A DNA stretch of 64,000 nucleotides from Rosistilla oblonga (GTDB lineage Bacteria; Planctomycetota; Planctomycetia; Pirellulales; Pirellulaceae). The first letter of the stretch is position 1; the number at the start of each line of letters is the position of its first letter. The DNA lies in NCBI RefSeq assembly GCF_007751715.1, contig NZ_CP036292.1:3348001-3412000 (forward strand), read 5' to 3'. Both the position numbers and the translations under genes were made by a program. Shown in pieces: positions 25,667-33,792 of this stretch. The notes beneath the pieces were generated by a model. The model was given only the letters and a program-made list of their open reading frames with translations, did not search any database and was not told the DNA's origin.

Positions 25667-28267
25667 ATGGCAAAACAACGGCGTTCCGCCGCTCGCGGCT
25701 CCTACCTACCGATCATCTTGATGGCCGTCACCGTCGTCGGAATGCTCGGATTTTCCGGCGTGGCGGTTGCCTGGACGTTGGGCTATTTCGACGTCGCCGC
25801 GAAAGCCAAGGTGGCGAAGGTCGATCGCACGGGACAGCTTGCCTTTCCAGCGATCGCTCACCCGATGAAGGCTCACGAAGCGGTAACTCGCGATGATTTC
25901 ATCAACCCACAAACGAAACAACTAAATGTCGTCTGGCTGCCCGAAGCGACGGCAGAGGTTGTATCCCGCAAAATGTCTGACCTGATCGGGCGCGTGCTGC
26001 GCCGCGATAAGCAGGCCGGAATGGTGCTCAGCGAAGCGGACTTTTATGAAAAGGGAACGCGGCCTGGGCTGGTCGCGGGAATCCCTGCCGGCAAATTTGC
26101 GATGTCGATTCCCGCCAGTGGGATTGCGGGACTCGATCAGTTGCGCGGCGGAGATCGCTTCGACCTGTTGGTTTCGCTGCCGATGCAAGAAGGCGAAAAC
26201 CTGATCGCCAACAGCGAACCGGCAGCGCTTTTTGGCGGTATCAAGCCGCCGTCGCTGCGCGTCGGCCAACTCTCTCGACGCCACGGAGTGAAACATTTGG
26301 TGACCGATGGCATGCTGGTCACGTTGTTTAGCGGAAAGGAGCGTTCGACAAGCGGTCCGAGTGGATTGACCGTCACTCCCGGTGGCAGCAAATCCAAAAA
26401 GGCCACAACGTCCACCGTCTTTGCCGAACTGGCGGTCGCCCCCGATGAAATCGGTCCTCTTACCGAAGCGATTTCGCTTGGCACTCAACTGACCTGCGTC
26501 CTCCGCAGCGGATTGCCGGGAGACGATGGCAGCGACGCGATGTCGATCGAGGGGATGGTGCCGGTGATCACAACCGCCACCGCAGTCAACGCCTTCACGG
26601 CACTGACCGACGAAAACCTGATGGATGAATCGACCGGGCAATTGCATTACTACTATTTCCCAGCAGACAAAGTATCGGATCAATGGTTGACCGATCCGGC
26701 GAAGGTTTATGGACGCGTCGTCAGCCGCCCACTGCGTCGCGGTGCATTCCTTACTGAAAGCGATCTGTTGCCCGTCGGCACGCGACCTGGAATCTCCGCC
26801 GGTTTGCCACCCGGAATGGCAGGGATGGCCCTGTCGAAAGCGAACGTTCAAGGGTTTGAAACCCTTTCGGTCGGGGACCACTTTTCTTTGCTAACTCGCG
26901 TCCCCGAGGAGGTTCCTGCGGCCACGGCATCGACGACTTGGGCAGCGCTGCAAGGCGGGCGGTTTTCGGACGATGACGCCCGCATCGTTGAAATGGTGCG
27001 GACAGGAATTCGCGAAGTGGTCCACGAAGCGCTCTACCTTTCCGCGACCGACGCGGACAACGTGATCATCGGGGTTCCCGAGATGGAGGTTGCCAAGCTT
27101 GCGCAGCTGATTCGCGACAAAGCCGAAGTCTTTGCCGTGGCTCGATCGAATCAGCACACATCCAATATCAAAACGGCAGAAGCCAAATCGCTCCAACCTG
27201 AGAAGCAGCGACCTGCGGTAACACCACAGCCGCCGACGGCGCCCTCCCCGTTTCCCGAAGCGCGTCGCGAAAATCAGGACACCCCATTCCGTTTGGTTGC
27301 ACAAATCGATTCGCCACGCGATGTTGACGGGCGGGGCGCAAGCGTGGCTGTTCCGATCTTGGTCAAGGATGTCCCCGCGTATCAAGAACTTTCGATCGAA
27401 GACTTTGTCGATCCAGCCACCGGCCGGGTGCAAACACTGTTTTTCGATACTTCCGATTTCGATTCTGCTTGGGAGACCGATATCCGCAAACTAATCGATC
27501 GCGTCCCGCTGCGGCCGTTACGCGCCGGACGGCCCGTGCGCACTCAGGATCTCGCACCGGTTGGATCGCCGGCGGGACCGGCGATCGGACTAGCACCTGG
27601 AATGCGAGCGATCACCGTCAACGCGGCGCAAATCGTGGGACTCGACAGCGTTCGGGTTGGTACAGTCTTCGATCTCGTCTCCGCCCGCGGCGTGGAAGTC
27701 GCCAGCCTCGCCGATAGCGTCCGGCCTTCGATTTCCAGCCCCGATGCAGTGCAGGAAGCGACCAAGTTGCCTGGGGGCCGCGTGGCGGCATCGCGAATTA
27801 TCGCAACCGAGGTCGAGCTATTGTCGAACATCGGTGTTGTCCAAATTGCGGTTCCGACTTCCACCGGACCGGGTGAGACCCAACGCCAAACACAACTTAA
27901 CGCGGATGGGTCCACCGTCACCGAAACGGTTCGAACCGCGCCCGTCGTTTTTGAACAGCGGAACGTTCAACAGTTTGTCCTTGCCGTCCCACAAGAGGCT
28001 GTCGGATCGATCCTGGGACTGCTCGATACCGACAATCCCTTGCAGGTCGCAATACGCCCCCCATCGCAAGATCCCGTTTCCAACGCAACCGCCGATCGGG
28101 AATATCCGACGAACCACGCGGATGGCGCATCGGCTGCCGTCCGCGCCGTGCTACAAGAACATGTCCGCGGAACCAAAATCGACACCGAAGTCTTTCTCAC
28201 CGATCGCCCTGGCTCGTTCGCCCTCTTGGACCTCCCTGCCGATCGCGGTGCGGACGAGGTGCAGTGA
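25667..28267 (+). CDS. cpaB: Triple-module CpaB/RcpC (SAF domain) pilus assembly protein
   Basis: An 866-residue protein, about three times the usual CpaB length. One N-terminal membrane helix (YLPIILMAVTVVGMLGFSGV) is followed by three homologous modules. Each has a SAF-like entry (AVTRDDFINP, ALTDENLMDE and ELSIEDFVDP near residues 74, 304 and 575), a P-X-R-G/A segment (GRVLRRDKQAGMVLSEADF, GRVVSRPLRRGAFLTESDL, DRVPLRPLRAGRPVRTQDL), and G-X-P-X-G-M followed by a V-G-D-X-F-D/S-L strand. A Pro-rich linker separates modules two and three. CpaB proteins sit in the periplasm and link the Tad secretin to the inner-membrane machine. The stop overlaps the cpaE start. Confidence 0.88.
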   Translation: MAKQRRSAARGSYLPIILMAVTVVGMLGFSGVAVAWTLGYFDVAAKAKVAKVDRTGQLAFPAIAHPMKAHEAVTRDDFINPQTKQLNVVWLPEATAEVVSRKMSDLIGRVLRRDKQAGMVLSEADFYEKGTRPGLVAGIPAGKFAMSIPASGIAGLDQLRGGDRFDLLVSLPMQEGENLIANSEPAALFGGIKPPSLRVGQLSRRHGVKHLVTDGMLVTLFSGKERSTSGPSGLTVTPGGSKSKKATTSTVFAELAVAPDEIGPLTEAISLGTQLTCVLRSGLPGDDGSDAMSIEGMVPVITTATAVNAFTALTDENLMDESTGQLHYYYFPADKVSDQWLTDPAKVYGRVVSRPLRRGAFLTESDLLPVGTRPGISAGLPPGMAGMALSKANVQGFETLSVGDHFSLLTRVPEEVPAATASTTWAALQGGRFSDDDARIVEMVRTGIREVVHEALYLSATDADNVIIGVPEMEVAKLAQLIRDKAEVFAVARSNQHTSNIKTAEAKSLQPEKQRPAVTPQPPTAPSPFPEARRENQDTPFRLVAQIDSPRDVDGRGASVAVPILVKDVPAYQELSIEDFVDPATGRVQTLFFDTSDFDSAWETDIRKLIDRVPLRPLRAGRPVRTQDLAPVGSPAGPAIGLAPGMRAITVNAAQIVGLDSVRVGTVFDLVSARGVEVASLADSVRPSISSPDAVQEATKLPGGRVAASRIIATEVELLSNIGVVQIAVPTSTGPGETQRQTQLNADGSTVTETVRTAPVVFEQRNVQQFVLAVPQEAVGSILGLLDTDNPLQVAIRPPSQDPVSNATADREYPTNHADGASAAVRAVLQEHVRGTKIDTEVFLTDRPGSFALLDLPADRGADEVQ

Positions 28268-29454
28268 TGACCGAAACAAAATTCGCGCCCCGGGTACTGA
28301 TCTTTGCGCACGATGAAGCGGTCGGTGGCGAGATCCGCGATGCCATTCGCAACGGTGCTGCCGATGGTCCGATCAATCTTTACGTCACAACCGATTTGAC
28401 CCAAGCGGTCGATACCGTGCGGGATCGTGAGCCCAACGCGGTGATCATCGAACTGTCCGGCGACCTCTCCCACGACCGGACGCGGATCGGCGAACTCCGC
28501 TCGATCCATCCGAACCTGATGATCGTGGGAGTCTACAGCGCCGAATCGAACAGCGCCAGCATTCCCTCCGGCTACATGGTCGAACTCGTGCGACTGGGGG
28601 TCAGCGATTTTCTGCGTCGGCCGATCGCCGACGGTGAACTGAACGGCTTCATGTCGCGTTTGGCGCCTCAGCACAATTCCAATGAGCCGTCGCGAAATGG
28701 AACCTGCGTCGCATTTATCAGTAATAAAGGAGGCGTTGGCAAATCGAGCTTGGCAGTCAACACCGCCACCGCGCTGTCGATGCAGTATCCCGACGAAGTG
28801 CTGCTGATCGACGCTTCGTTGCAGATGGGCGTCTGCGCCCCGATGTTAAACCTGAGTCCCGAAACCTCGTTGCTCGATGCGTTTCAGCAACGCGAACGTT
28901 TGGACAGCACGCTGATCCGGCAATTGGCAACGCCCCACGAATCGGGCTTGTTGCTTCTGGCGGCCCCATCGGACCCCGTCGCCGCGGCGGACATCGATGA
29001 TCAATCGATCGTACGCGTGCTGAACCTGGCTCGCCGTACATTTCGATTTGTTGTTGTCGACACCTTTCCGCTGTTCGACCAAGTGGTAATGAGTGTCTTG
29101 GACATTGCTACGCGATCTTATGTTGTTTTGGACAACGTTGTCCCCACGGTTCTAAGCGTCGTTCATTTGTTGCGGCTGCTGGAAGATCTGCAGTACCCAC
29201 AAGAGCGACTGCGGATCGTCGTCAATCGTTATCAGCAATTGGCTGGCAATCCTTTGATCGATGATATCTCGCGTTCCCTGCGGATGAAGGTCGATCACGT
29301 GCTACCGTACAACCGAAGGATGATCACCGCGGCGAACGTGGGGCGTCCCTGCGCCATGGACTTCGTGCGATGGTCCAAATTGCACCGAGAACTGAAACAA
29401 CTTGCAAGCGAGATCATCGCGTTGCAGCCGATTCAAGCGGAGGGGAGCCGATGA
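28267..29454 (+). CDS. cpaE: CpaE/TadZ pilus localisation ATPase
   Basis: A 395-residue MinD/ParA-type ATPase. The N-terminal 135 residues form a receiver-like domain (RVLIFAHDEAVG) without a clear phosphoacceptor set. The deviant Walker A KGGVGKSS lies at residues 154-161, followed by switch-like VLLIDASLQMG. TadZ proteins position the Tad machine at the pole. The ATG at 28267 overlaps the cpaB stop by one base (TGATG), with an alternative GTG three bases earlier. The stop overlaps the cpaF start by four bases. Confidence 0.9.
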   Translation: MTETKFAPRVLIFAHDEAVGGEIRDAIRNGAADGPINLYVTTDLTQAVDTVRDREPNAVIIELSGDLSHDRTRIGELRSIHPNLMIVGVYSAESNSASIPSGYMVELVRLGVSDFLRRPIADGELNGFMSRLAPQHNSNEPSRNGTCVAFISNKGGVGKSSLAVNTATALSMQYPDEVLLIDASLQMGVCAPMLNLSPETSLLDAFQQRERLDSTLIRQLATPHESGLLLLAAPSDPVAAADIDDQSIVRVLNLARRTFRFVVVDTFPLFDQVVMSVLDIATRSYVVLDNVVPTVLSVVHLLRLLEDLQYPQERLRIVVNRYQQLAGNPLIDDISRSLRMKVDHVLPYNRRMITAANVGRPCAMDFVRWSKLHRELKQLASEIIALQPIQAEGSR

Positions 29455-30884
29455 GCGACGAACCCCAAAGCGATGCCGAAAAAGACGAATCGGGCAGACT
29501 CGCCCGGCAACGATTGTCGAAGGTCCGTTTCCAAGTTCCCAAAGACAGAGCGTTGGAGCGAGAGACGTCGAAAAATGCGTTCAGCGTTTCGACCGAAGCC
29601 GCCCCTAAAAAGAAGACCGTCGACTATGTCACGGTGAAAACGAGCCTTCATCAGCGGTTGTTGGATCTGCTCAACGAAACCCGTTTTGTCGGCGCCTCGG
29701 ATGACCTTCTCGAAGAGGCTGTCAAAGAGTTCGTCGAACGGATTCTCGAAACCGAAGACCTGCCACTTAATGCGGCGGAACAGCGACAACTCGCGGACGA
29801 TCTGACCGAAGAAACCTTGGGAGTTGGACCGCTCGCGCCGTTGTTGGGCGATCCCGCCGTAACCGATATTCTTGTCAATCGTTTCGACCAGATCTACATC
29901 GAACGCTTTGGCAAGCTTGAAACAGCCGACGTTCGCTTTCGCGACAACGAACACTTGGTTCGCATCATCCAACGGATTGCAGCGCGGGTCGGACGGCGGA
30001 TCGATGAGAGCTCGCCGATGGTCGATGCCCGTTTGGCCGATGGCAGCCGTGTCAACGCGACGCTCCCGCCGGTCACGATCGATGGGCCAACGCTTTCGAT
30101 TCGGCGGTTCGGCAAGCGGCGATTGCGACAGGACGATCTGATGCGTCTTGGGATGTTTTCATCCGCGATGCGCGACTTTATGTATTGGATGGTGCAGGCG
30201 CGCAGCAACGTCCTGGTGGCTGGCGGTACCGGGGCGGGCAAGTCGACCTTCCTTGGCGCTTTATGCGAAGCGATCCCCGATTCGGAGCGGATCGTCACGA
30301 TCGAAGATGCCGCCGAATTGCTCCTGGACCAGGTGCATGTTGTCCGCATGGAGACTCGGCCTGCCAACCTGGAGGGATCCGGACGCATCGCGGCCCGAGA
30401 ATTGGTGATCAATGCGCTGCGGATGCGCCCCGACCGAATCATCGTGGGCGAGGTGCGCGGCGGCGAAGCGCTCGACATGCTGCAGGCAATGAACACCGGA
30501 CACGATGGAAGTTTAACGACCGTCCATGCCAACAGTCCCCGCGATGCCGTTGCGCGTTTGGAGACGATGGTGTTGATGGCGGGGATCGATCTCCCTTCGC
30601 GGGCGATCCGCGAACAGATCGCTTCGGCGGTCGACCTGATCATTTCGGTTCGTCGCTACGACGACGGAATCCGCCGCGTCGAAGCGATCTCCGAACTGAC
30701 CGGGATGGAAGAGTTGACACCGCAGTTGCAAGAGATCTTCGTCTTCAAACAGCGCGGCCGCAAGGATCGCCAGATCATCGGCGAATACCAGCCAACGGGC
30801 ATTGTCCCTCGACGGGTGCACGATCTTCGCGAGCGAGGGTTTGATATTCCGTTGGAGATGTTTCGCAGCGCGAGCGAGGGGTAG
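29451..30884 (+). CDS. cpaF: CpaF/TadA pilus assembly secretion ATPase
   Basis: A 477-residue hexameric traffic ATPase of the GspE/CpaF class that powers Flp pilus assembly at the cytoplasmic face. A basic, poorly conserved N-terminus is followed by the helical domain (LHQRLLDLLNETRF). The N-domain has DPAVTDILVNRFDQIYIER, Walker A is GGTGAGKST at about 258-266, and the Asp and His boxes are in RIVTIEDAAELLL and GHDGSLTTVHANSPRDA. The start at 29451 overlaps the cpaE stop. TadB follows after two bases. Confidence 0.96.
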   Translation: MSDEPQSDAEKDESGRLARQRLSKVRFQVPKDRALERETSKNAFSVSTEAAPKKKTVDYVTVKTSLHQRLLDLLNETRFVGASDDLLEEAVKEFVERILETEDLPLNAAEQRQLADDLTEETLGVGPLAPLLGDPAVTDILVNRFDQIYIERFGKLETADVRFRDNEHLVRIIQRIAARVGRRIDESSPMVDARLADGSRVNATLPPVTIDGPTLSIRRFGKRRLRQDDLMRLGMFSSAMRDFMYWMVQARSNVLVAGGTGAGKSTFLGALCEAIPDSERIVTIEDAAELLLDQVHVVRMETRPANLEGSGRIAARELVINALRMRPDRIIVGEVRGGEALDMLQAMNTGHDGSLTTVHANSPRDAVARLETMVLMAGIDLPSRAIREQIASAVDLIISVRRYDDGIRRVEAISELTGMEELTPQLQEIFVFKQRGRKDRQIIGEYQPTGIVPRRVHDLRERGFDIPLEMFRSASEG

Positions 30885-30886
30885 TC

Positions 30887-31777
30887 GTGGCAACTTTTCT
30901 GTTCACTCTATTTGGCCTGATGTTGGTCGGGGGAATAGCCGCTGTCGGCGTCGCGTTGTATCGCAGCCAACAGGCCACCACCGCGCGCCGCCGGTTGTTC
31001 GAACAGGTGAAGTTGGTCGATAGCACCGCGGACAACGACGAGGTGCAAGAATATTCGGTGCGCCATCGCCGCAGCCCTGTGCTGATGCGGTATTGGTGGA
31101 TTGGGATCCCGGTCGCCATCACCATCGTCGGTCTGGCTTGGTTTTGGCTCTCGATCCCCTGGCCCTACCTGTTGGCCTTTTTTGTCATGATCCTGCTGTG
31201 CGCCGGGCAACTCGATGCGATCTTTGTGCAGATGCGGGTTCAGAAGCTGGAACAGCAACTGGCCGATTCGATCGACATGATGGTCGCCGCGGTGAAATCT
31301 GGAGCCGGACTGCAGTCGGCTTTGGAATCGAGCGTGAAACAAGCTCGCCGTCCGTGGTTGACCGAAGCGGAACAGTTGACCCGCGCGGTTCGCTATGGCG
31401 ACGATCCGGTCGACGCGTTGGGGGACCTGTCCGAGCGTCTTCCTCTGGAAAGCGTGCTCCTGTTCTCGCAAACGCTCGCCGTCAATTGGCGCGTCGGGGG
31501 ACGTTTGGCGTTGACCTTGGCAAACGTCGGCCGCACGGTGCGCGATCGGATCGAGCTGTCGCGACGCATGAATGCGATGACGACCCAAGCGCGATTGTCG
31601 GTCGTGAGTGTGATCGTGGTCACGTACTTTATCGGTGCGTTGATTTGGCGAAATGACCCCGAAAGGATGACGGGCTTTCTGACAAGCATGATCGGTCAGG
31701 CGATGGTCTCGATCGGCATGATGCTGCAAGCTGTCGGGACGGTTTGGATCTCGTGGATGAGCAAGCCGAGGTTCTAA
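30887..31777 (+). CDS. tadB: TadB inner-membrane platform protein
   Basis: A 296-residue protein from a GTG start two bases after cpaF. It has an N-terminal membrane segment, two central segments (WIGIPVAITIVGLAWFWLSI), the type II secretion F domain (LADSIDMMVAAVKSGAGLQS and VGGRLALTLANVGRTVRDRI), and C-terminal helices. TadB and TadC together form the platform on which the CpaF ATPase acts. Spacing to tadC is four bases, so the two belong to one operon. Confidence 0.93.
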   Translation: MATFLFTLFGLMLVGGIAAVGVALYRSQQATTARRRLFEQVKLVDSTADNDEVQEYSVRHRRSPVLMRYWWIGIPVAITIVGLAWFWLSIPWPYLLAFFVMILLCAGQLDAIFVQMRVQKLEQQLADSIDMMVAAVKSGAGLQSALESSVKQARRPWLTEAEQLTRAVRYGDDPVDALGDLSERLPLESVLLFSQTLAVNWRVGGRLALTLANVGRTVRDRIELSRRMNAMTTQARLSVVSVIVVTYFIGALIWRNDPERMTGFLTSMIGQAMVSIGMMLQAVGTVWISWMSKPRF

Positions 31778-31781
31778 CGCG

Positions 31782-32708
31782 ATGACAGTTGTCCAGATAT
31801 TCGTTCTCTGTTTGTTGGTGATCGGCTTGCCGATCGGCCTCTGGGCAATGCGTTGGTTGTGGCTGCTCATGCAGAGCGAACAACGGCTCGCTGCCGGGAC
31901 TGCGGCGATCGACACACGCGGCGCCGACGAGCTTCCCACGCAAAGGTCCTGGCTGGGGTGGTGGTTGTTTCAGGCAGGCTTTCGCAAGCCCAATGCGGTT
32001 GCGTTGTTCCTTATGGCGACGGTCCTATCGACGCTTCTGGCGGTCCTTTTTGCGTATGCAATTTATCAAAGCCAAGTGATCACCGTGTTGGAAATGGTGC
32101 TGCGGGCGATCCCTGGAAACGTGGGTGAAGTCTTTTTGCCGATTGCTTGGCTCAGTCCCGTTGCCGCGATTTTTGTGCTCGCCGCTTTGCCAGCGGTGAT
32201 TGTGCGAGGTCGTCGTCGCAAACGAATCACTGCGATCGAACAGGACCTGCCACTGACACTCGACCTGCTGGCGACGCTTGCCGAAGCAGGGCTAAGTTTT
32301 GACGCGGCGCTCGATCGCGTGTTGGAAACACAGCGGCAACAACGCCCGTTGACGCAAGACTTCCGGCTGTTCCGATTGGAAATTTTGACCGGCCGTGGAC
32401 GTGTCGATGCACTGCAGCGATTGAATCGATACGTCAACGTTCCCTGGTTTGGAATCTTTATTTCCGCGCTGATCCATGCCGAACAAGTTGGCTCGGGGTT
32501 GGCCGCCACGCTGCGAGCCCAAGCGGACGACCTCCGCGGCCGTCGTCGCGAACGCGCCTTGGCGATGGCGATGGCGGTGCCGGTGAAGCTGCTGTTTCCG
32601 CTGATCACCTGTTTTCTGCCGGGCATCATGATCGCGTCGCTAGGACCGATCATCTTCCAGATCGTGCAAGTGCTCGATCAATTCACTCGATCCGCGTTCG
32701 GAGGTTAG
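31782..32708 (+). CDS. tadC: TadC inner-membrane platform protein
   Basis: A 308-residue second platform protein with the T2SF domain (DLPLTLDLLATLAEAGLSFD, then LIHAEQVGSGLAATLRAQAD and RRRERALAMAMAVPVKLLFP). It has hydrophobic segments near the N-terminus (IFVLCLLVIGLPIGLWAMRW), in the middle and at the C-terminus. The DUF192 gene starts two bases after its stop, so the operon continues. Confidence 0.93.
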   Translation: MTVVQIFVLCLLVIGLPIGLWAMRWLWLLMQSEQRLAAGTAAIDTRGADELPTQRSWLGWWLFQAGFRKPNAVALFLMATVLSTLLAVLFAYAIYQSQVITVLEMVLRAIPGNVGEVFLPIAWLSPVAAIFVLAALPAVIVRGRRRKRITAIEQDLPLTLDLLATLAEAGLSFDAALDRVLETQRQQRPLTQDFRLFRLEILTGRGRVDALQRLNRYVNVPWFGIFISALIHAEQVGSGLAATLRAQADDLRGRRRERALAMAMAVPVKLLFPLITCFLPGIMIASLGPIIFQIVQVLDQFTRSAFGG

Positions 32709-32710
32709 CC

Positions 32711-33139
32711 GTGCGATTTCCGATATTGGGGCGATGGGAGGATGCGGAGACCGGCGAAGTCTTGGCCAAACGTTTGTACGTAGCAGAAACGTTTTGGCAG
32801 CGTTTGCGAGGACTACAGTTCGCCCAGCCATTGGATCCAGGCTGCGGCCTGCTGCTGCGTAATTGTGGCTCGGTTCACACGATGTGGATGCGATTCCCGA
32901 TCGATTTATTTTTCTTGGATGAAGATTGGAGCGTGCTGGAGGTTCGAAGCTGCGTGAAGCCTTGGCGAGTTGTCATCCCGAAAGCGAAGCGTGTCTCTCA
33001 CGTGATTGAAGTCACGTCAGGCCAATCATTAGAGGCCTTCAAAGGAAGACGAACCAAAGTGGCTGCGTGCGATGATTTCCCGATCGTCGCATCGGGGAAG
33101 CGAGGCAAGGAGGTGCGCGATGCTGCAGCGGCTGGATAA
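32711..33139 (+). CDS. DUF192 family protein in the Tad operon
   Basis: A 142-residue protein from a GTG start two bases after tadC. The DUF192 core is clear: ETFWQRLRGLQF, then CGSVHTMWMRFPIDLFFLDE and KPWRVVIPKAKRVSHVIEV. No signal peptide is present, unlike many DUF192 proteins. DUF192 members occur near Tad loci in several bacteria but have no established function. The tight spacing implies co-transcription with the platform genes. Confidence 0.88.
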   Translation: MRFPILGRWEDAETGEVLAKRLYVAETFWQRLRGLQFAQPLDPGCGLLLRNCGSVHTMWMRFPIDLFFLDEDWSVLEVRSCVKPWRVVIPKAKRVSHVIEVTSGQSLEAFKGRRTKVAACDDFPIVASGKRGKEVRDAAAAG

Positions 33140-33164
33140 TTGGCACACCTGCAACGCGATGCAC

Positions 33165-33181
33165 CTGCACGCGATGTGCAT
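33165..33181. promoter_or_regulatory. TGCA-N7-TGCA palindrome upstream of pilin 2
   Basis: CTGCA, seven bases, TGCAT. It lies 126 bases before the pilin 2 start, within a run of TGCA strings (a TGCA-N6-TGCA pair is just upstream). It has the same spacing as the boxes in the metal island, but the surrounding low-complexity repeat makes it a weaker candidate. Confidence 0.4.
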
Positions 33182-33306
33182 GTGGCTATGCTGTGTCTCT
33201 AGTTCGTTACGACGAATGCGGGACCGGTCGATAGTCGCTGCCGGTCGCAACAAGTGATAGCAGGCGACGCAAGCGTTCAACGTCTTCCAAAACAGAGAGA
33301 ATCAAA

Positions 33307-33609
33307 ATGCGTAAGTTGTTTAAGAACAAAAAGGGCCAAGGGTTGGTCGAGTACGGCATCCTGGTCGGTGGCATCGCATTGGTCAGCCTGGCTGCTACCG
33401 CGATTTTGGGGCACAAGACGACCGATCTACTGGGAACGGTCGCGGCATGTCTGCCTTGTGCACACGAAGATCACTCGGGGCCGATTGTCAGTGGTACTCT
33501 TGTCCAGGTCACCTCGAGCGGCGGGTCTGGTTTTCGTTTGGCTGGCACACCAGGTTCATTCAGCGAGAACCTTGGTATCGAAGTTGACGGTTTGATTGTC
33601 GAGCCGTAG
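33307..33609 (+). CDS. Flp-type prepilin (Tad pilin 2)
   Basis: A 100-residue paralogue of pilin 1. The first 45 residues are almost identical (MRKLFKNKKGQGLVEYGILV), with the same cleavage Gly and Glu5-Tyr6. The middle differs: pilin 2 has the Cys pair CLPC (AACLPCAHEDHSG) where pilin 1 has ALPGAHDEDNG. The C-terminus SFSENLGIEVDGLIVEP is again conserved. The extra Cys and His residues could form a disulfide or bind metal. The gene lies at the other end of the assembly operon from pilin 1 and has its own intergenic region with a palindrome upstream. Confidence 0.93.
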   Translation: MRKLFKNKKGQGLVEYGILVGGIALVSLAATAILGHKTTDLLGTVAACLPCAHEDHSGPIVSGTLVQVTSSGGSGFRLAGTPGSFSENLGIEVDGLIVEP

Positions 33610-33654
33610 TGGCAAAGGGTTAAGCAATCGCAAGCTGGCTGTTTGACCTTGTCG

Positions 33655-33688
33655 CGTCGTTCGGTGTTTTTACTGGCACCGAGCGGCG
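33655..33688. terminator. Stable hairpin after pilin 2
   Basis: CGTCGTTCGGTG pairs with CACCGAGCGGCG (two G-T pairs) around a loop that itself holds five T residues. No T-tract follows the stem, so its role as a terminator for pilin 2 is only likely. Confidence 0.45.
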
Positions 33689-33792
33689 TGCAAGAACGCA
33701 GAGCGCCTCTTGCCTGAGGATTGCGAATGCAGAGCGGTGGCACAACACACGAATTTGCAAAAGCCGCTTTTACAATGGGTTGATTTGAGTTA

